Below, one piece after another: positions 44,330 through 53,240 of a stretch of DNA of 64,000 nt (positions are counted from its first letter, which is position 1; every line of letters starts with the position of its first letter). The position numbers were made by a program, and so were the translations under genes. The notes beneath the pieces were generated by a model. That model ran no database searches. It was not told the DNA's origin and saw only the letters and a list, made by a program, of their open reading frames with translations. This DNA comes from Flavobacterium sp. 9R (lineage in GTDB: Bacteria; Bacteroidota; Bacteroidia; Flavobacteriales; Flavobacteriaceae). The stretch covers positions 564,531 through 628,530 of the forward strand of contig NZ_LR733413.1 of assembly GCF_902506345.1 (NCBI RefSeq). Reading direction: 5' to 3'.

Positions 44330-44452
44330 AAATACTGATTTAGGATTAGTATATCTAAGAGGAAGTGAACTCTAAAAGGTTGCGTCAGTATTTTGAAATG
44401 CAATAGAAAAAAATAAGTAACTACTCAAATAGCAGATCCGTACTATGCAAAA

Positions 44453-45700
44453 TTATTTATTTTTCGATTTAGTACTATACACATATCCAAAGCTCAGTTC
44501 AGAAAAATCCGCTTGCCCTAAGTTAGAATTGATAGTTGCAGCAATAAATACATTGTGTCGCGGAGCTTTTTTTGCAGTAATAGCATAATAACGGAAGCCT
44601 AAACGAGAGGAAATATATTGTTTTATTTTTGCTTTCGTGCCAAATTCGTCAGCTATGTCTATGCTGGTATAGCCGCCATTGTTTACATGCCAATCTAATT
44701 TGTAAGCTGGTTTGTAAAGATTAATTCCTAATTCGGCTTCTACACTAAAATGGTTTATTAAAACTTCACAACTACTAAATACCCCAAAAGCAGTAGCATT
44801 TTGATAAGGATTGTTTGTTAATTCTGGAAAATGAGTAGTAACTATACTGCCTTCCTCTTTGATGTAATCATAATAATCTTCATAGAATCTATAATAGAAG
44901 TTTAGCCCATATTTGAACGATTTGTTCTTTATTCTACCCATTCCAAAGGAGGCAGTGTATACATTTTTAAGAGAATTGTAATTTCTAAATAGTGTTTTAT
45001 ATCCCAATCCCAATCGAGTAGTATAGTAGGTTTGTGTATCTGCCGGATCAGCATCAGTAGTCTCCTCTGATAATGGAATAGTATTTTTTGTAAAATTAAA
45101 TTCGGTTTTAACTGTAGCTAAATAGGAATTTAAACCAAGATTAGGCCAGCGGGTGTGACCATTGGAAAAGTGGGTAAGTCCAGCGCCAATTTTAATATTG
45201 AAATCTTTTCGATGCACCAAATCATAATAGAAAAAGGATCGAAAAGCCCAGGTAAGGTGTGTTGAGATGGCATGGTTCCCAGAATGGGTCACTTTATCAT
45301 AGATGAGGTTGTTGTAGGAACCACCCAAACCGACTTGAAGGCGGATTCTATTGGTGAGCTTATTCAAAACGCCAAAATCGAAAAAGGGCATTACAGTAAT
45401 GCCATAGCCAACTTTTTCTTGATTTCCAAAATCCGCGTAGGAGAGCAGTATACCTGTTTTTGGATAATTCAGTAGTTTGGCCCAACTGTCGTTTTCATAA
45501 GTCGTGGTGCCCAGTGTAAGATCAAAACCTTGTTGGTTTTTTGTTTCGGGATATATACTTATTGGAGGCATAGTTTGCCCAATTGTATAACCAACTCCAA
45601 TAAAGTTAAAGTTGTTTTTGGTTGTTGAGTTGCTTTCTTGTGCTAGTGCTATTGAACTAATTAATGAGAAGAGGAGTAAGGTGGTTTTTTTTAATATCAT
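44453..45700 (-). CDS. Acyloxyacyl hydrolase (PagL-like lipid A deacylase)
   Basis: 415 residues, longer than proteobacterial PagL but usual in Bacteroidota. Signal peptide to ALAQ; beta-barrel pattern throughout. The catalytic HxSN motif is THFSNGH at 176-182 with His177 and Ser179 in the DFNIKIGAGLTHFSNGHTRWPN block. It would remove an ester-linked acyl chain from lipid A at the outer membrane. A candidate third catalytic acid cannot be placed without alignment. Confidence 0.85.
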   Translation of the reverse strand: MILKKTTLLLFSLISSIALAQESNSTTKNNFNFIGVGYTIGQTMPPISIYPETKNQQGFDLTLGTTTYENDSWAKLLNYPKTGILLSYADFGNQEKVGYGITVMPFFDFGVLNKLTNRIRLQVGLGGSYNNLIYDKVTHSGNHAISTHLTWAFRSFFYYDLVHRKDFNIKIGAGLTHFSNGHTRWPNLGLNSYLATVKTEFNFTKNTIPLSEETTDADPADTQTYYTTRLGLGYKTLFRNYNSLKNVYTASFGMGRIKNKSFKYGLNFYYRFYEDYYDYIKEEGSIVTTHFPELTNNPYQNATAFGVFSSCEVLINHFSVEAELGINLYKPAYKLDWHVNNGGYTSIDIADEFGTKAKIKQYISSRLGFRYYAITAKKAPRHNVFIAATINSNLGQADFSELSFGYVYSTKSKNK

Positions 45701-45805
45701 TTTTTGGAACTATAATTTGATTTAGTCTCTAAATCAAATTTGATATATTGACTATTGCTGAATTTTTTGTTGCACAAAAATAAGAACTTGAATCAATTAA
45801 AAAAA

Positions 45806-46693
45806 TTACTCAAACAAATCTGAGGACAAATAGCGATCACCACGATCACAGATAATAGCAACGATAACCCCAGACTTCAAGGTTTCAGCAATTTTTACAG
45901 CAGCTGCTACAGAACCACCGCTACTCATTCCTGCAAATACACCTTCTTCTTTTGCTAAACGTTTTGTCATAGCTCTAGCTTCGGTTTCGGATACTTCTAT
46001 AACCGTATCCACTTTTGAAGCATCAAAAATTTTAGGCAAGTATTCCTGTGGCCATTTGCGAATACCCGGAATTTGAGAGCCATCACTAGGTTGTGCCCCA
46101 ACAATTTGAATAGAAGGATTTTTTTCTTTCAAATAGGTTGAGGTACCAATAATGGTTCCTGTGGTTCCCATAGCCGATATAAAATGCGTTACTGTTCCTT
46201 CTGTATCTTCCCATATTTCTGGGCCTGTAGTGTTGTAATGAGCCTTCCAATTGTCCTCATTGGCAAATTGGTTGAGCATTATATAGCCACCTTCTGCTAC
46301 TTTTTTGTCAGCATAATCTCTTGAACCAATGATACCTGTACTTGCAGGCGTTAAGATTACTGTAGCACCATAAGCCCTCATAGTTTGCGTGCGTTCTATT
46401 GTAGAATCTTCTGGTAGAACCAATTCTATTTCGATATTGAATAATTGTGCAATCATTGCCAAAGCGATACCCGTGTTTCCACTGGTTGCTTCGATTAATT
46501 TATCGCCTTTTTTGATATCCCCTCGTTCGATTGCCGATTTGATCATATTGTAGGCTGCACGGTCTTTTACACTTCCTCCAGGATTGTTTCCTTCGAGTTT
46601 TAGGAGTAATTTTACGTTTGGATTTTGTACTAAATTTTGACTTATTACTAATGGTGTGTTTCCAATAAGATCGACTAACTTTTGTGGTTTCAT
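45806..46693 (-). CDS. cysM: Cysteine synthase B (O-acetylserine sulfhydrylase)
   Basis: 295 residues, fold-type II PLP enzyme. LIGNTPLV, the PLP Lys43 in GGSVKDRA, TSGNTG, GTTGTIIG, and the C-terminal CDRGDRYLSSDLF, which is closer to CysM than CysK. It makes cysteine from O-acetylserine and sulfide or thiosulfate. Its ATG overlaps the stop of the serine acetyltransferase gene by one base, so the two consecutive pathway steps are translationally coupled. Confidence 0.93.
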   Translation of the reverse strand: MKPQKLVDLIGNTPLVISQNLVQNPNVKLLLKLEGNNPGGSVKDRAAYNMIKSAIERGDIKKGDKLIEATSGNTGIALAMIAQLFNIEIELVLPEDSTIERTQTMRAYGATVILTPASTGIIGSRDYADKKVAEGGYIMLNQFANEDNWKAHYNTTGPEIWEDTEGTVTHFISAMGTTGTIIGTSTYLKEKNPSIQIVGAQPSDGSQIPGIRKWPQEYLPKIFDASKVDTVIEVSETEARAMTKRLAKEEGVFAGMSSGGSVAAAVKIAETLKSGVIVAIICDRGDRYLSSDLFE

Positions 46694-47511
46694 TATCGTT
46701 TTTCTTTTATCTTAACCTCAGTTGTTGTTGTGTTTAATACAGTAGAATCGGCGGGTATGGATTTGGTAACCCATGAATTTCCTCCGACTATGCTATTTTG
46801 CCCTATTACTGTTTCGCCTCCAAGTATAGTGGCGTTGGCATAAATGCATACATTTTTTTCAACCGTTGGATGGCGTTTGGCATTTTTCATTTCTTTACTA
46901 ACACTTAGCGCACCCAAAGTTACTCCCTGGTATATTTTGACGTTTTCTTCAATTACTGTTGTTTCACCAATTACAATTCCAGTAGCGTGATCAATAAAAA
47001 ACGGTGAAGATATCGAAGCACCAGCATGAATATCGGTTCCGGTAATTCGATGTGCATATTCACTCATTAACCTTGAAAAAAGTAATAGATCAAGCAAATA
47101 CAATTCGTGACTTAATCTATAAATAGCAATGGCATAAAAGCCTGGGTAAGCTAAATATACTTCTTCAATACTATTCGAAGCGGGGTCATTTTTTAAAATG
47201 TAAGCAGCATCTTGATTGAGTTGTTCTAAAACCAATGGCAATTTTTCAAGGAAGTTATCCCAAGCGCATTCGCAAAGATCTTCGGGTTTTTTGCAAGCAA
47301 TTTTTGCAATTTCTTTGAATTGAATTTCCAATTCATCAATGCTTTGGTCTAAAGGCGCATTCGAATCAAACAAGGTATAAAACAGCTTTTCAGTAAATGC
47401 TTCTGTTTTGGTTTTTATGCTATAATTAATAGTCAAATGACTCTTGTGCGTGCGTATATTTTGAATAATCTGATGTCTTGACACAATATAAAAATTATAA
47501 AATGAATTCAA
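46693..47511 (-). CDS. cysE: Serine O-acetyltransferase
   Basis: 272 residues. N-terminal helical region, then LSHELYLLDLLLFSRLMSEYAHRITGTDIHAGASI, the hexapeptide left-handed beta-helix start, FFIDHATGIVIGETTVI with catalytic Asp/His, and YQGVTLGAL and GGNSWVTKSIP. It is of the long EpsC type. It forms O-acetylserine, used directly by CysM encoded next. Confidence 0.92.
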   Translation of the reverse strand: MNSFYNFYIVSRHQIIQNIRTHKSHLTINYSIKTKTEAFTEKLFYTLFDSNAPLDQSIDELEIQFKEIAKIACKKPEDLCECAWDNFLEKLPLVLEQLNQDAAYILKNDPASNSIEEVYLAYPGFYAIAIYRLSHELYLLDLLLFSRLMSEYAHRITGTDIHAGASISSPFFIDHATGIVIGETTVIEENVKIYQGVTLGALSVSKEMKNAKRHPTVEKNVCIYANATILGGETVIGQNSIVGGNSWVTKSIPADSTVLNTTTTEVKIKEKR

Positions 47512-47611
47512 AGCCGTAAAAGTAAGGTGTTTTTTAGAGATAGCGTTATTTTTGAAAGTAATAAATATAACTTTAGTCTATTTTTTTGATAGATTGTGTA
47601 GGAAAGTATTT

Positions 47612-47893
47612 TTATAAATGTTTATAGACATAGCCACCAATCACAAAAACAAGATTAATGGTGATTAGAATTGTCAATGCATTTTTGGTTGTTACTGTTT
47701 TTTTTGTAGTATAAAACAAAAGAATTCCAATAAACATTGCGAGCATAGAGTATACCGCTGGATACATTGCAAAAGCAGCACTCCATTCTCCTTTTAGCAA
47801 CAAAAGCAGGGCGCGTTGAAACCCACAACCCAAGCATTCTATGCCAAATAGTGTTTTACTCAAACAAGGAATCATGTATTTTTCTAGATGCAT
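47612..47893 (-). CDS. DUF2752 small membrane protein
   Basis: 93 residues. The family signature CLSKTLFGIECLGCGFQRALLLLL near the N-terminus is clear, followed by two membrane helices. Function unknown; isolated transcription unit. Confidence 0.88.
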   Translation of the reverse strand: MHLEKYMIPCLSKTLFGIECLGCGFQRALLLLLKGEWSAAFAMYPAVYSMLAMFIGILLFYTTKKTVTTKNALTILITINLVFVIGGYVYKHL

Positions 47894-47997
47894 TTGCTTT
47901 TATTTGGTACAATTTTACAAAAAAAAGCCGATTCCTTTTTTAATAATCGGTTCACCCGTTTTTTATTTCTTATTTTTGAAGCTTGAAATTTTTTGAA

Positions 47998-48183
47998 ATG
48001 AAGAAATTGATGATTTTGATAATGGCAGTAGCCATTGGAGTTGCTTTTTATGAACAAAGTAAACCAGAGAAAAATGTGTATTTGATGGTTATAGCTTTGA
48101 TTGTTTTCATGTACGGAATGATGCGATTAAGTGCCAAAACACCAAGTAAAAATCAAGATAAAGAAGATAACAATGTGGAATAA
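47998..48183 (+). CDS. Small membrane protein
   Basis: 61 residues from ATG at 47998 (MKKLMILIMAVAIG); a TTG 15 bases upstream is less likely. Two hydrophobic helices and a charged tail (SKNQDKEDNNVE). It overlaps the Smr gene by 11 bases, indicating co-translation. Confidence 0.75.
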   Translation: MKKLMILIMAVAIGVAFYEQSKPEKNVYLMVIALIVFMYGMMRLSAKTPSKNQDKEDNNVE

Positions 48184-48724
48184 AGGAGATAAAGTGTCTG
48201 TTTTAGACGATGATATTAATGGTGTTATTGTAGCAGTAAATGGTACTCAAATCACGATTGAAACTGAAGATGGTTTTGTAATGAATTTTGGAGCAAATGA
48301 GTTGCTTAAAATTAACGAAACCAGTAACTTAATGGATTCTATTAGAAGAATTAATGTGGATGAAATTATCAAGGAAAAAACAATTCCAGCTCCTAGAAGT
48401 TTTGTAAAAGAACGCAAAGAGAAAAAGGAAGTTGGTGTTCCAGAATTTGATTTACATATTGAAAAATTAGTGCCTAATAAACGCGGCATGTCTAATTATG
48501 ATATTTTGACTTTACAAGCAGATACAGCAAAACGACATATTGAATTTGCTATTAGAAATAGAATTCCTAAAATCGTATTCATTCACGGTGTTGGCGAGGG
48601 AATTCTTAAAGCAGAATTGGATTTTCTCTTAGGACGATACGACAATATTTCGTTTCAAGATGCCAATTATCAAAAATATGGTTTAGGTGCTACCGAAGTG
48701 TATTTTAAACAAAATAGTAAATAA
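48173..48724 (+). CDS. Smr-domain (MutS2 C-terminal-like) nuclease-type protein
   Basis: 183 residues from ATG at 48173. N-terminal beta domain (KGDKVSVLDDDINGVIVAVNG), linker, and C-terminal Smr domain: DLHIEKLV, AKRHIEFAIRNRIPKIVFIHGVGEGILKAEL, YGLGATEVYF. Smr domains nick branched DNA or cut RNA; in Bacteroidota this stand-alone form is common and its target is unknown. An in-frame start 42 bases upstream lies inside the previous gene and is not needed. Confidence 0.9.
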   Translation: MWNKGDKVSVLDDDINGVIVAVNGTQITIETEDGFVMNFGANELLKINETSNLMDSIRRINVDEIIKEKTIPAPRSFVKERKEKKEVGVPEFDLHIEKLVPNKRGMSNYDILTLQADTAKRHIEFAIRNRIPKIVFIHGVGEGILKAELDFLLGRYDNISFQDANYQKYGLGATEVYFKQNSK

Positions 48725-48730
48725 TAGTAG

Positions 48731-48773
48731 TATAAAAAAAGGTCAATTCCACTAGAATTGACCTTTTTTTATA
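48731..48773. terminator. Bidirectional terminator after the Smr gene
   Basis: Perfect 19-bp inverted repeat (48731-48749 / 48755-48773, core GGTCAATTC / GAATTGACC), loop CACTA, A/T tracts on both sides. Convergent genes share it. Confidence 0.92.
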
Positions 48774-48788
48774 CTTAAAAATGAAGGA

Positions 48789-49736
48789 TTAATTAGTAAT
48801 TAATTCTCCATAGATGTAATTGTCTCCCAATGAAAAATCATCACTTCCTCTTACCATTTTTACTTTTTTAAGTACTATGGTATGTTTGAATCCTGAAGCA
48901 AAAGTTGTTGTAGTAACTTCGATTATACCCTCGGTATTGGCGACACCAGAAGCGGCTTTCCATTCTTGAAAAAGTGTTGGTGTTCCAGGGGTGGGGGTGG
49001 TACAAAAATAGCTTTCTGTCAAAAGACCAGTATACGATCTGTAGATTAGAGAATTGGTTGTGCTGCCAATTAATGCCGTTCTTGGAGTATTCAATGCCGT
49101 TACTTCATTTTTAATTAATCCTGCTTCGATATTGTTTAAAGTTAACGCCTCACTATTGATGAAATTGTATACTTGTTTAGATGTAGCGCACTGCCCTAAA
49201 GTCTTGGTAAAAGCAAATGGGATTGAAGTTACCGTAGTCGTATAATCACCAAAGATGAACTCATCATACACTTGCGTACCATTTGTTTTTTGAAACGTGA
49301 TGTTTTTTAGTACGATATAATGGTTGTAACCTGTGATTTTAGTACTGTTAGTAGTGGCATCTGTTGTTTTTATTGGAGTACTAGTAATCACTATTTTTCC
49401 GCCTGCATTTGCCGTCCATTGGTCAACTACAATTGGTGTGGCAGGCGGAATGGTTTCACAAATATTGTCCGCTTTTACAGTTCCGTTGAAAAAACGATAA
49501 ACCACTCTATTACTTCCTCCGATGGTAACTTCTTGTGTTTTGGTTTCACTAGGAAAAATAAATCCTGGAAGTTCTAATAATAAGGCTTCTTTTTCATTTA
49601 GTTTGTAAATAATATCATTGTTGGCACAGGTAGCAACCGTTGCCTTATCAAAATTAATGTCATCTAAAAAAAGATCACCGTCATCACAGCCGCTAATCAT
49701 AACTACTAAGAATAGTATTCCTAAAAATCGTTTCAT
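48789..49736 (-). CDS. Hypothetical lipoprotein with an internal two-fold repeat
   Basis: 315 residues. Lipobox MISGCDDGD with acidic follow-on. Two homologous halves start near residues 37 and 182: each has a Cys (TCANNDIIYKLN; QCATSKQVYNFIN), a YR(F/S) strand, a second Cys (NICETIPPATP; YFCTTPTPGTP), a W (DQWTANAGG; QEWKAASGV), and a xIVLKxxxx strand. So one domain of about 140 residues was duplicated. No known family seen. Confidence 0.8.
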   Translation of the reverse strand: MKRFLGILFLVVMISGCDDGDLFLDDINFDKATVATCANNDIIYKLNEKEALLLELPGFIFPSETKTQEVTIGGSNRVVYRFFNGTVKADNICETIPPATPIVVDQWTANAGGKIVITSTPIKTTDATTNSTKITGYNHYIVLKNITFQKTNGTQVYDEFIFGDYTTTVTSIPFAFTKTLGQCATSKQVYNFINSEALTLNNIEAGLIKNEVTALNTPRTALIGSTTNSLIYRSYTGLLTESYFCTTPTPGTPTLFQEWKAASGVANTEGIIEVTTTTFASGFKHTIVLKKVKMVRGSDDFSLGDNYIYGELITN

Positions 49737-49886
49737 TTCTTTACTTTATTTTAAGCAAAAATAGAATTTTTAATTGGTATCCGCTTCATTCCAGATTTTA
49801 AAATGATGTTAATGTAAGCCGATTTATTTTGGAAGAAAAAGACAAGCCAAATGAAATTAGTACCTTTGCCGTCCTATTTAATCTAA

Positions 49887-50801
49887 ATGAAACAAACGAA
49901 ATATTATCTTGCTGCATTTTCCGCTTTTTTTATATGGGGATTTTTCAGCTTGGCACTGAAGCCTATTGCCGATTTTCCTTCTTTGGACATTCTTTTTTAC
50001 CGTGTTTTTTTGAGTGTTTTTCTTTTAACGCTTTTGAATGTAGTTTTCAGGAAAAGTGTGATTCGAGAAAATTGGGTTCTTTTTCAAAATTTTCAACCAA
50101 AAGTTAAGAAAACGATTCTGTGGTTAACATTAGGAGGAAGTTTGATATTGGCTTCGAATTGGTTTATTTTTATTTATGTAGTCAATCATGTGAGTGTAAA
50201 AGCGGGTTCCTTGGCTTACTTGATTTGCCCGATATTGACGACCGTTTTTGCCTTTTTTCTTTTAAAAGAAAGACTTTCAAAAACACAATGGTTTGCGGTT
50301 TCATTGAGTGTTGTGAGTTGTTTGTTGTTATCGATGAATGATTTACATGATATTTTTTATAGCTTGGTGGTAGCGGCAACGTATGCGCTCTATTTAGTAA
50401 GTCAACGAAAAAATAATCAAATGGATAAACTTTTGGTGCTCAATGTGCAATTGCTTTTTATTGCGCTGTTGATACTGCCATTTTACCCTATTTATAGTGG
50501 TCCGCTGCCTACAACGCCTTTGTTTTATGGTTGTTTGTTATGTATTGTGGTCTTCTTTACGATTATTCCTTTATTTTTAAATTTGTTTGCATTGAAAGGA
50601 ATTTCCTCAGCGACAGTTGGAATTTTGATGTATATCAATCCAATTATTAATTTTGCTATAGCTTTGTTGTATTTCAAAGAACAAATAAATGGAATTCAAC
50701 TCTTTTCGTATATGCTGATTTTGATTTCTGTTGTGATTTTTAATAAGAAAGTCATTTTGGAACTATTGAGAAAATCAAAAGAAAAACGATTGGTTGCCTG
50801 A
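49887..50801 (+). CDS. EamA (DMT) family transporter, RarD-like
   Basis: 304 residues, ten membrane segments in two five-helix repeats. The N-terminus YYLAAFSAFFIWGFFSLALKPIADFPSLDILFYR and the mid-protein KAGSLAYLICPILTTVFAFFLLKERLSKTQW are the paired EamA motifs. These are metabolite exporters or importers of unknown specificity. The gene is directly followed by a family-1 repeat element. Confidence 0.88.
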   Translation: MKQTKYYLAAFSAFFIWGFFSLALKPIADFPSLDILFYRVFLSVFLLTLLNVVFRKSVIRENWVLFQNFQPKVKKTILWLTLGGSLILASNWFIFIYVVNHVSVKAGSLAYLICPILTTVFAFFLLKERLSKTQWFAVSLSVVSCLLLSMNDLHDIFYSLVVAATYALYLVSQRKNNQMDKLLVLNVQLLFIALLILPFYPIYSGPLPTTPLFYGCLLCIVVFFTIIPLFLNLFALKGISSATVGILMYINPIINFAIALLYFKEQINGIQLFSYMLILISVVIFNKKVILELLRKSKEKRLVA

Positions 50802-50817
50802 AGAACGTTTGGTTTTG

Positions 50818-50926
50818 CAGGGTTTGCGTGAGGGTAGTAGTGGAGCTCTTTTTTAGAGACTTTTTTCAGGCTCTAAAAAAAGCGGGAACGGATGCCCGAC
50901 CCGACTTTTTCTGGCGGGGCACGCCC
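50818..50926 (-). repeat. Dispersed element, family 1, copy C
   Basis: Read on the minus strand it matches copy A (15049-15166): GGGCGTGCCCC, GTCGGGTCGGGCATCCG, TTCCCGCTTTTTT, AAAAAAGAGCTCCACT and CCCTCACGCAAACCCTGC. The middle hairpin-like spacer differs. It lies between two plus-strand genes. Confidence 0.8.
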
Positions 50927-50951
50927 AAATAAAAATGAATAGTATTTAATT

Positions 50952-52076
50952 ATGAAAAAAGTATATCTCGACAATGCTTCTACAACTGCGATGCGTCCCG
51001 AAGTGATTCAGGTGATGGTGGATTGTATGGCGCAAGATTACGGAAATCCGTCGTCTACGCATAGTTTGGGGCGTCACGCCAAAAGTATTTTGGAACTGTC
51101 TAGAAAGAGTATTGCCAAGGCTTTGAATGCTACGGCGCAAGAGATTTTGTTTACATCGGGTGGGACAGAGGCCAATAATTGGATTTTGCGTTCGGCAGTG
51201 AAGGATTTGAAGGTGATGCGAATTATTTCGAGTAAAATGGAACATCATGCGGTTTTGTATCCTATTTTGGAATTGCAAAAGGAGTTTGGTATTCAAGTTG
51301 AGTATGTAGAAAATTCGGCTGATGGTGTACTTGATTTGACGCATTTAGTGAGTCTGCTTTCTGAATCTTCAGAGAAAACTTTGGTGAGTTTGATGCATGT
51401 GAACAACGAAACGGGCGTGGTTTTGGATTTGGAACGTGTGTCACAAATTTGTCAAGAGCATCATGCGTTGTTTCACTCGGATACGGTGCAATCTGTAGGA
51501 AAAGCGATTTTGGATTTGCAAAAAGTACCCATAGATTTTATAGTGAGCAGTGCCCATAAATTTCACGGACCAAAAGGGGTTGGTTTTGCTTTTATTCGAA
51601 AAAATTCGGGTTTGCAGCCTTTGTTTTTTGGTGGCGAACAAGAAAAAGGACTGCGTTCTGGAACTGAAGCAATTCATCAAATTGCAGGAATGGCAAAGGC
51701 TTTAGAAATTTCATTTGCTAACTTAGAAGCTGAACAGCAGCAAATCAGTGCTCTAAAACAGTATTGTTTGGAACAATTAGCGTTGCACTTTCTTGGAGTG
51801 AAAGAAAATGGAACTGCTACTTTTTATCCGATTTTGAATGTGCAATTGCCTTTTTCAGCGGATAAAACGGCTATGATTTTGTTTTATTTGGATATGAAAG
51901 GGATTTTTGTTTCGAGAGGCAGTGCTTGCCAGTCGGGAAGTGTGAAGCCCTCGCATGTGTTGGCTGAAATGCTCTCGGAAGATGATTTGAAAAAACCAAG
52001 TTTGCGAATATCGTTCAGTCATTTATCTACTCAAGAAGAAGTTGATTTATTAATTGAGGCGTTGAAAGGCGTTTAA
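50952..52076 (+). CDS. Cysteine desulfurase (NifS/IscS type)
   Basis: 374 residues. Starts VYLDNASTTAMRPEV; PLP Lys203 in SSAHKFHGPKG; substrate loop Cys326 in SRGSACQSGSVKPSH. It takes sulfur from cysteine and delivers it as a persulfide for iron-sulfur or thiouridine synthesis. No isc or suf genes nearby, so the acceptor is not shown by context. Convergent with cysK. Confidence 0.93.
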   Translation: MKKVYLDNASTTAMRPEVIQVMVDCMAQDYGNPSSTHSLGRHAKSILELSRKSIAKALNATAQEILFTSGGTEANNWILRSAVKDLKVMRIISSKMEHHAVLYPILELQKEFGIQVEYVENSADGVLDLTHLVSLLSESSEKTLVSLMHVNNETGVVLDLERVSQICQEHHALFHSDTVQSVGKAILDLQKVPIDFIVSSAHKFHGPKGVGFAFIRKNSGLQPLFFGGEQEKGLRSGTEAIHQIAGMAKALEISFANLEAEQQQISALKQYCLEQLALHFLGVKENGTATFYPILNVQLPFSADKTAMILFYLDMKGIFVSRGSACQSGSVKPSHVLAEMLSEDDLKKPSLRISFSHLSTQEEVDLLIEALKGV

Positions 52077-52096
52077 TTCTCCCTCTTTTAAAATAC

Positions 52097-52128
52097 AAAA
52101 CCTGACAATTGTGAAGTTGTCAGGTTTT
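52097..52128. terminator. Bidirectional terminator between cysteine desulfurase and cysK
   Basis: Perfect 12-bp stem AAAACCTGACAA (52097-52108) / TTGTCAGGTTTT (52117-52128), eight-base loop, T-rich after it on the plus strand. Shared by the convergent pair. Confidence 0.9.
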
Positions 52129-52149
52129 TTTGTCTTATATAATTTTATG

Positions 52150-53064
52150 TTATTCAAACAAGCCTTCGATGCTCAAATAGCGTTCCCCTGTGTCGTAGCA
52201 AAAAGTAAGTACAGTTGCCCCATCTGGGATTTCGTTTAGTTTTTTAGCTACAGCGGCTAAAGATGCACCAGATGAAATGCCTAACAGGATTCCTTCTTTT
52301 TTAGCGGCTCTTTGTGCATAAGAAAATGCCTCGTCTTTGCTAACTTGTATGGTGCCGTCTAGTATTTCAGTGTTTAAATTGGTGGGTATAAAACCTGCAC
52401 CAATCCCTTGAATAGGGTGTGGACTTGGCGCACCTCCACTAATTACTGGAGAAGCTTCTGGTTCTACAGCAAAAACTTTTAGATTAGGAAAGTGTTGTTT
52501 TAGGATTTCGGCACAGCCTGTAATATGTCCACCAGTACCTACTCCAGTGATGAGGTAGTCGATTCCATTTGGAAAGGCGTTGATGATTTCTTGTGCTGTT
52601 TTTTGCTTGTGCACCTCAATATTTGCTGGATTTTCAAATTGTAGCGGTGACCAAGAGTTGGGTATTTCATTGACTAATTCTTGTGCTTTTTCGATAGCTC
52701 CTTTCATCCCTTTTTCGCGTGGGGTTAATACAAATTCAGCACCGTAGATACTCATTAAGCGACGTCTTTCAATGGACATAGATTCTGGCATAACCAAAAT
52801 AAGTCGGTATCCTTTCACTGCCGCAACCATAGCTAAACCAATTCCAGTGTTGCCTGAGGTAGCCTCGATGATGGTGCTGCCTTTTTGTAAAATTCCTTTT
52901 GCTTCAGCATCTTCAATCATGGCTAAAGCAATACGGTCTTTGATGCTAGCACCCGGATTGGCTCGCTCTAATTTTATCCAAACCGATGTTTTTTCTCCAA
53001 ATAATTTATTGATTTTTACATGAGGCGTATTGCCAATTGTTTCAAGTATGTTGTTATAAGTCAT
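52150..53064 (-). CDS. cysK: Cysteine synthase A
   Basis: 304 residues. PLP Lys42 in [21 protein letters not shown], and GTGGHITG, with the [17 protein letters not shown]-terminus of CysK. It is a second O-acetylserine sulfhydrylase beside cysM at 45806-46693, with the CysK-type GTGGH loop where the other has GTTGT. Confidence 0.94.
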   Translation of the reverse strand: MTYNNILETIGNTPHVKINKLFGEKTSVWIKLERANPGASIKDRIALAMIEDAEAKGILQKGSTIIEATSGNTGIGLAMVAAVKGYRLILVMPESMSIERRRLMSIYGAEFVLTPREKGMKGAIEKAQELVNEIPNSWSPLQFENPANIEVHKQKTAQEIINAFPNGIDYLITGVGTGGHITGCAEILKQHFPNLKVFAVEPEASPVISGGAPSPHPIQGIGAGFIPTNLNTEILDGTIQVSKDEAFSYAQRAAKKEGILLGISSGASLAAVAKKLNEIPDGATVLTFCYDTGERYLSIEGLFE

Positions 53065-53161
53065 GGTTTTATTTTTTTATTTTAAATCCTAGTAAATTTA
53101 TAGAATAAATTGGTTTTTCCAAAACAGCAACAGTTAATTCTATGGTAAAATGAAATTACAT

Positions 53162-53195
53162 AAAAAAATCCGTTTTGTTATACACAAAACGGATT
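53162..53195 (-). terminator. Terminator of lpd
   Basis: Perfect 12-bp stem AATCCGTTTTGT (53167-53178) / ACAAAACGGATT (53184-53195) with loop TATAC, followed by seven T on the minus strand. It ends the lpd transcript before cysK. Confidence 0.88.
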
Positions 53196-53240
53196 CTATA
53201 TTTATCTTAAAATCTATTTAAGAGGTTCTAAAACTGAAGG

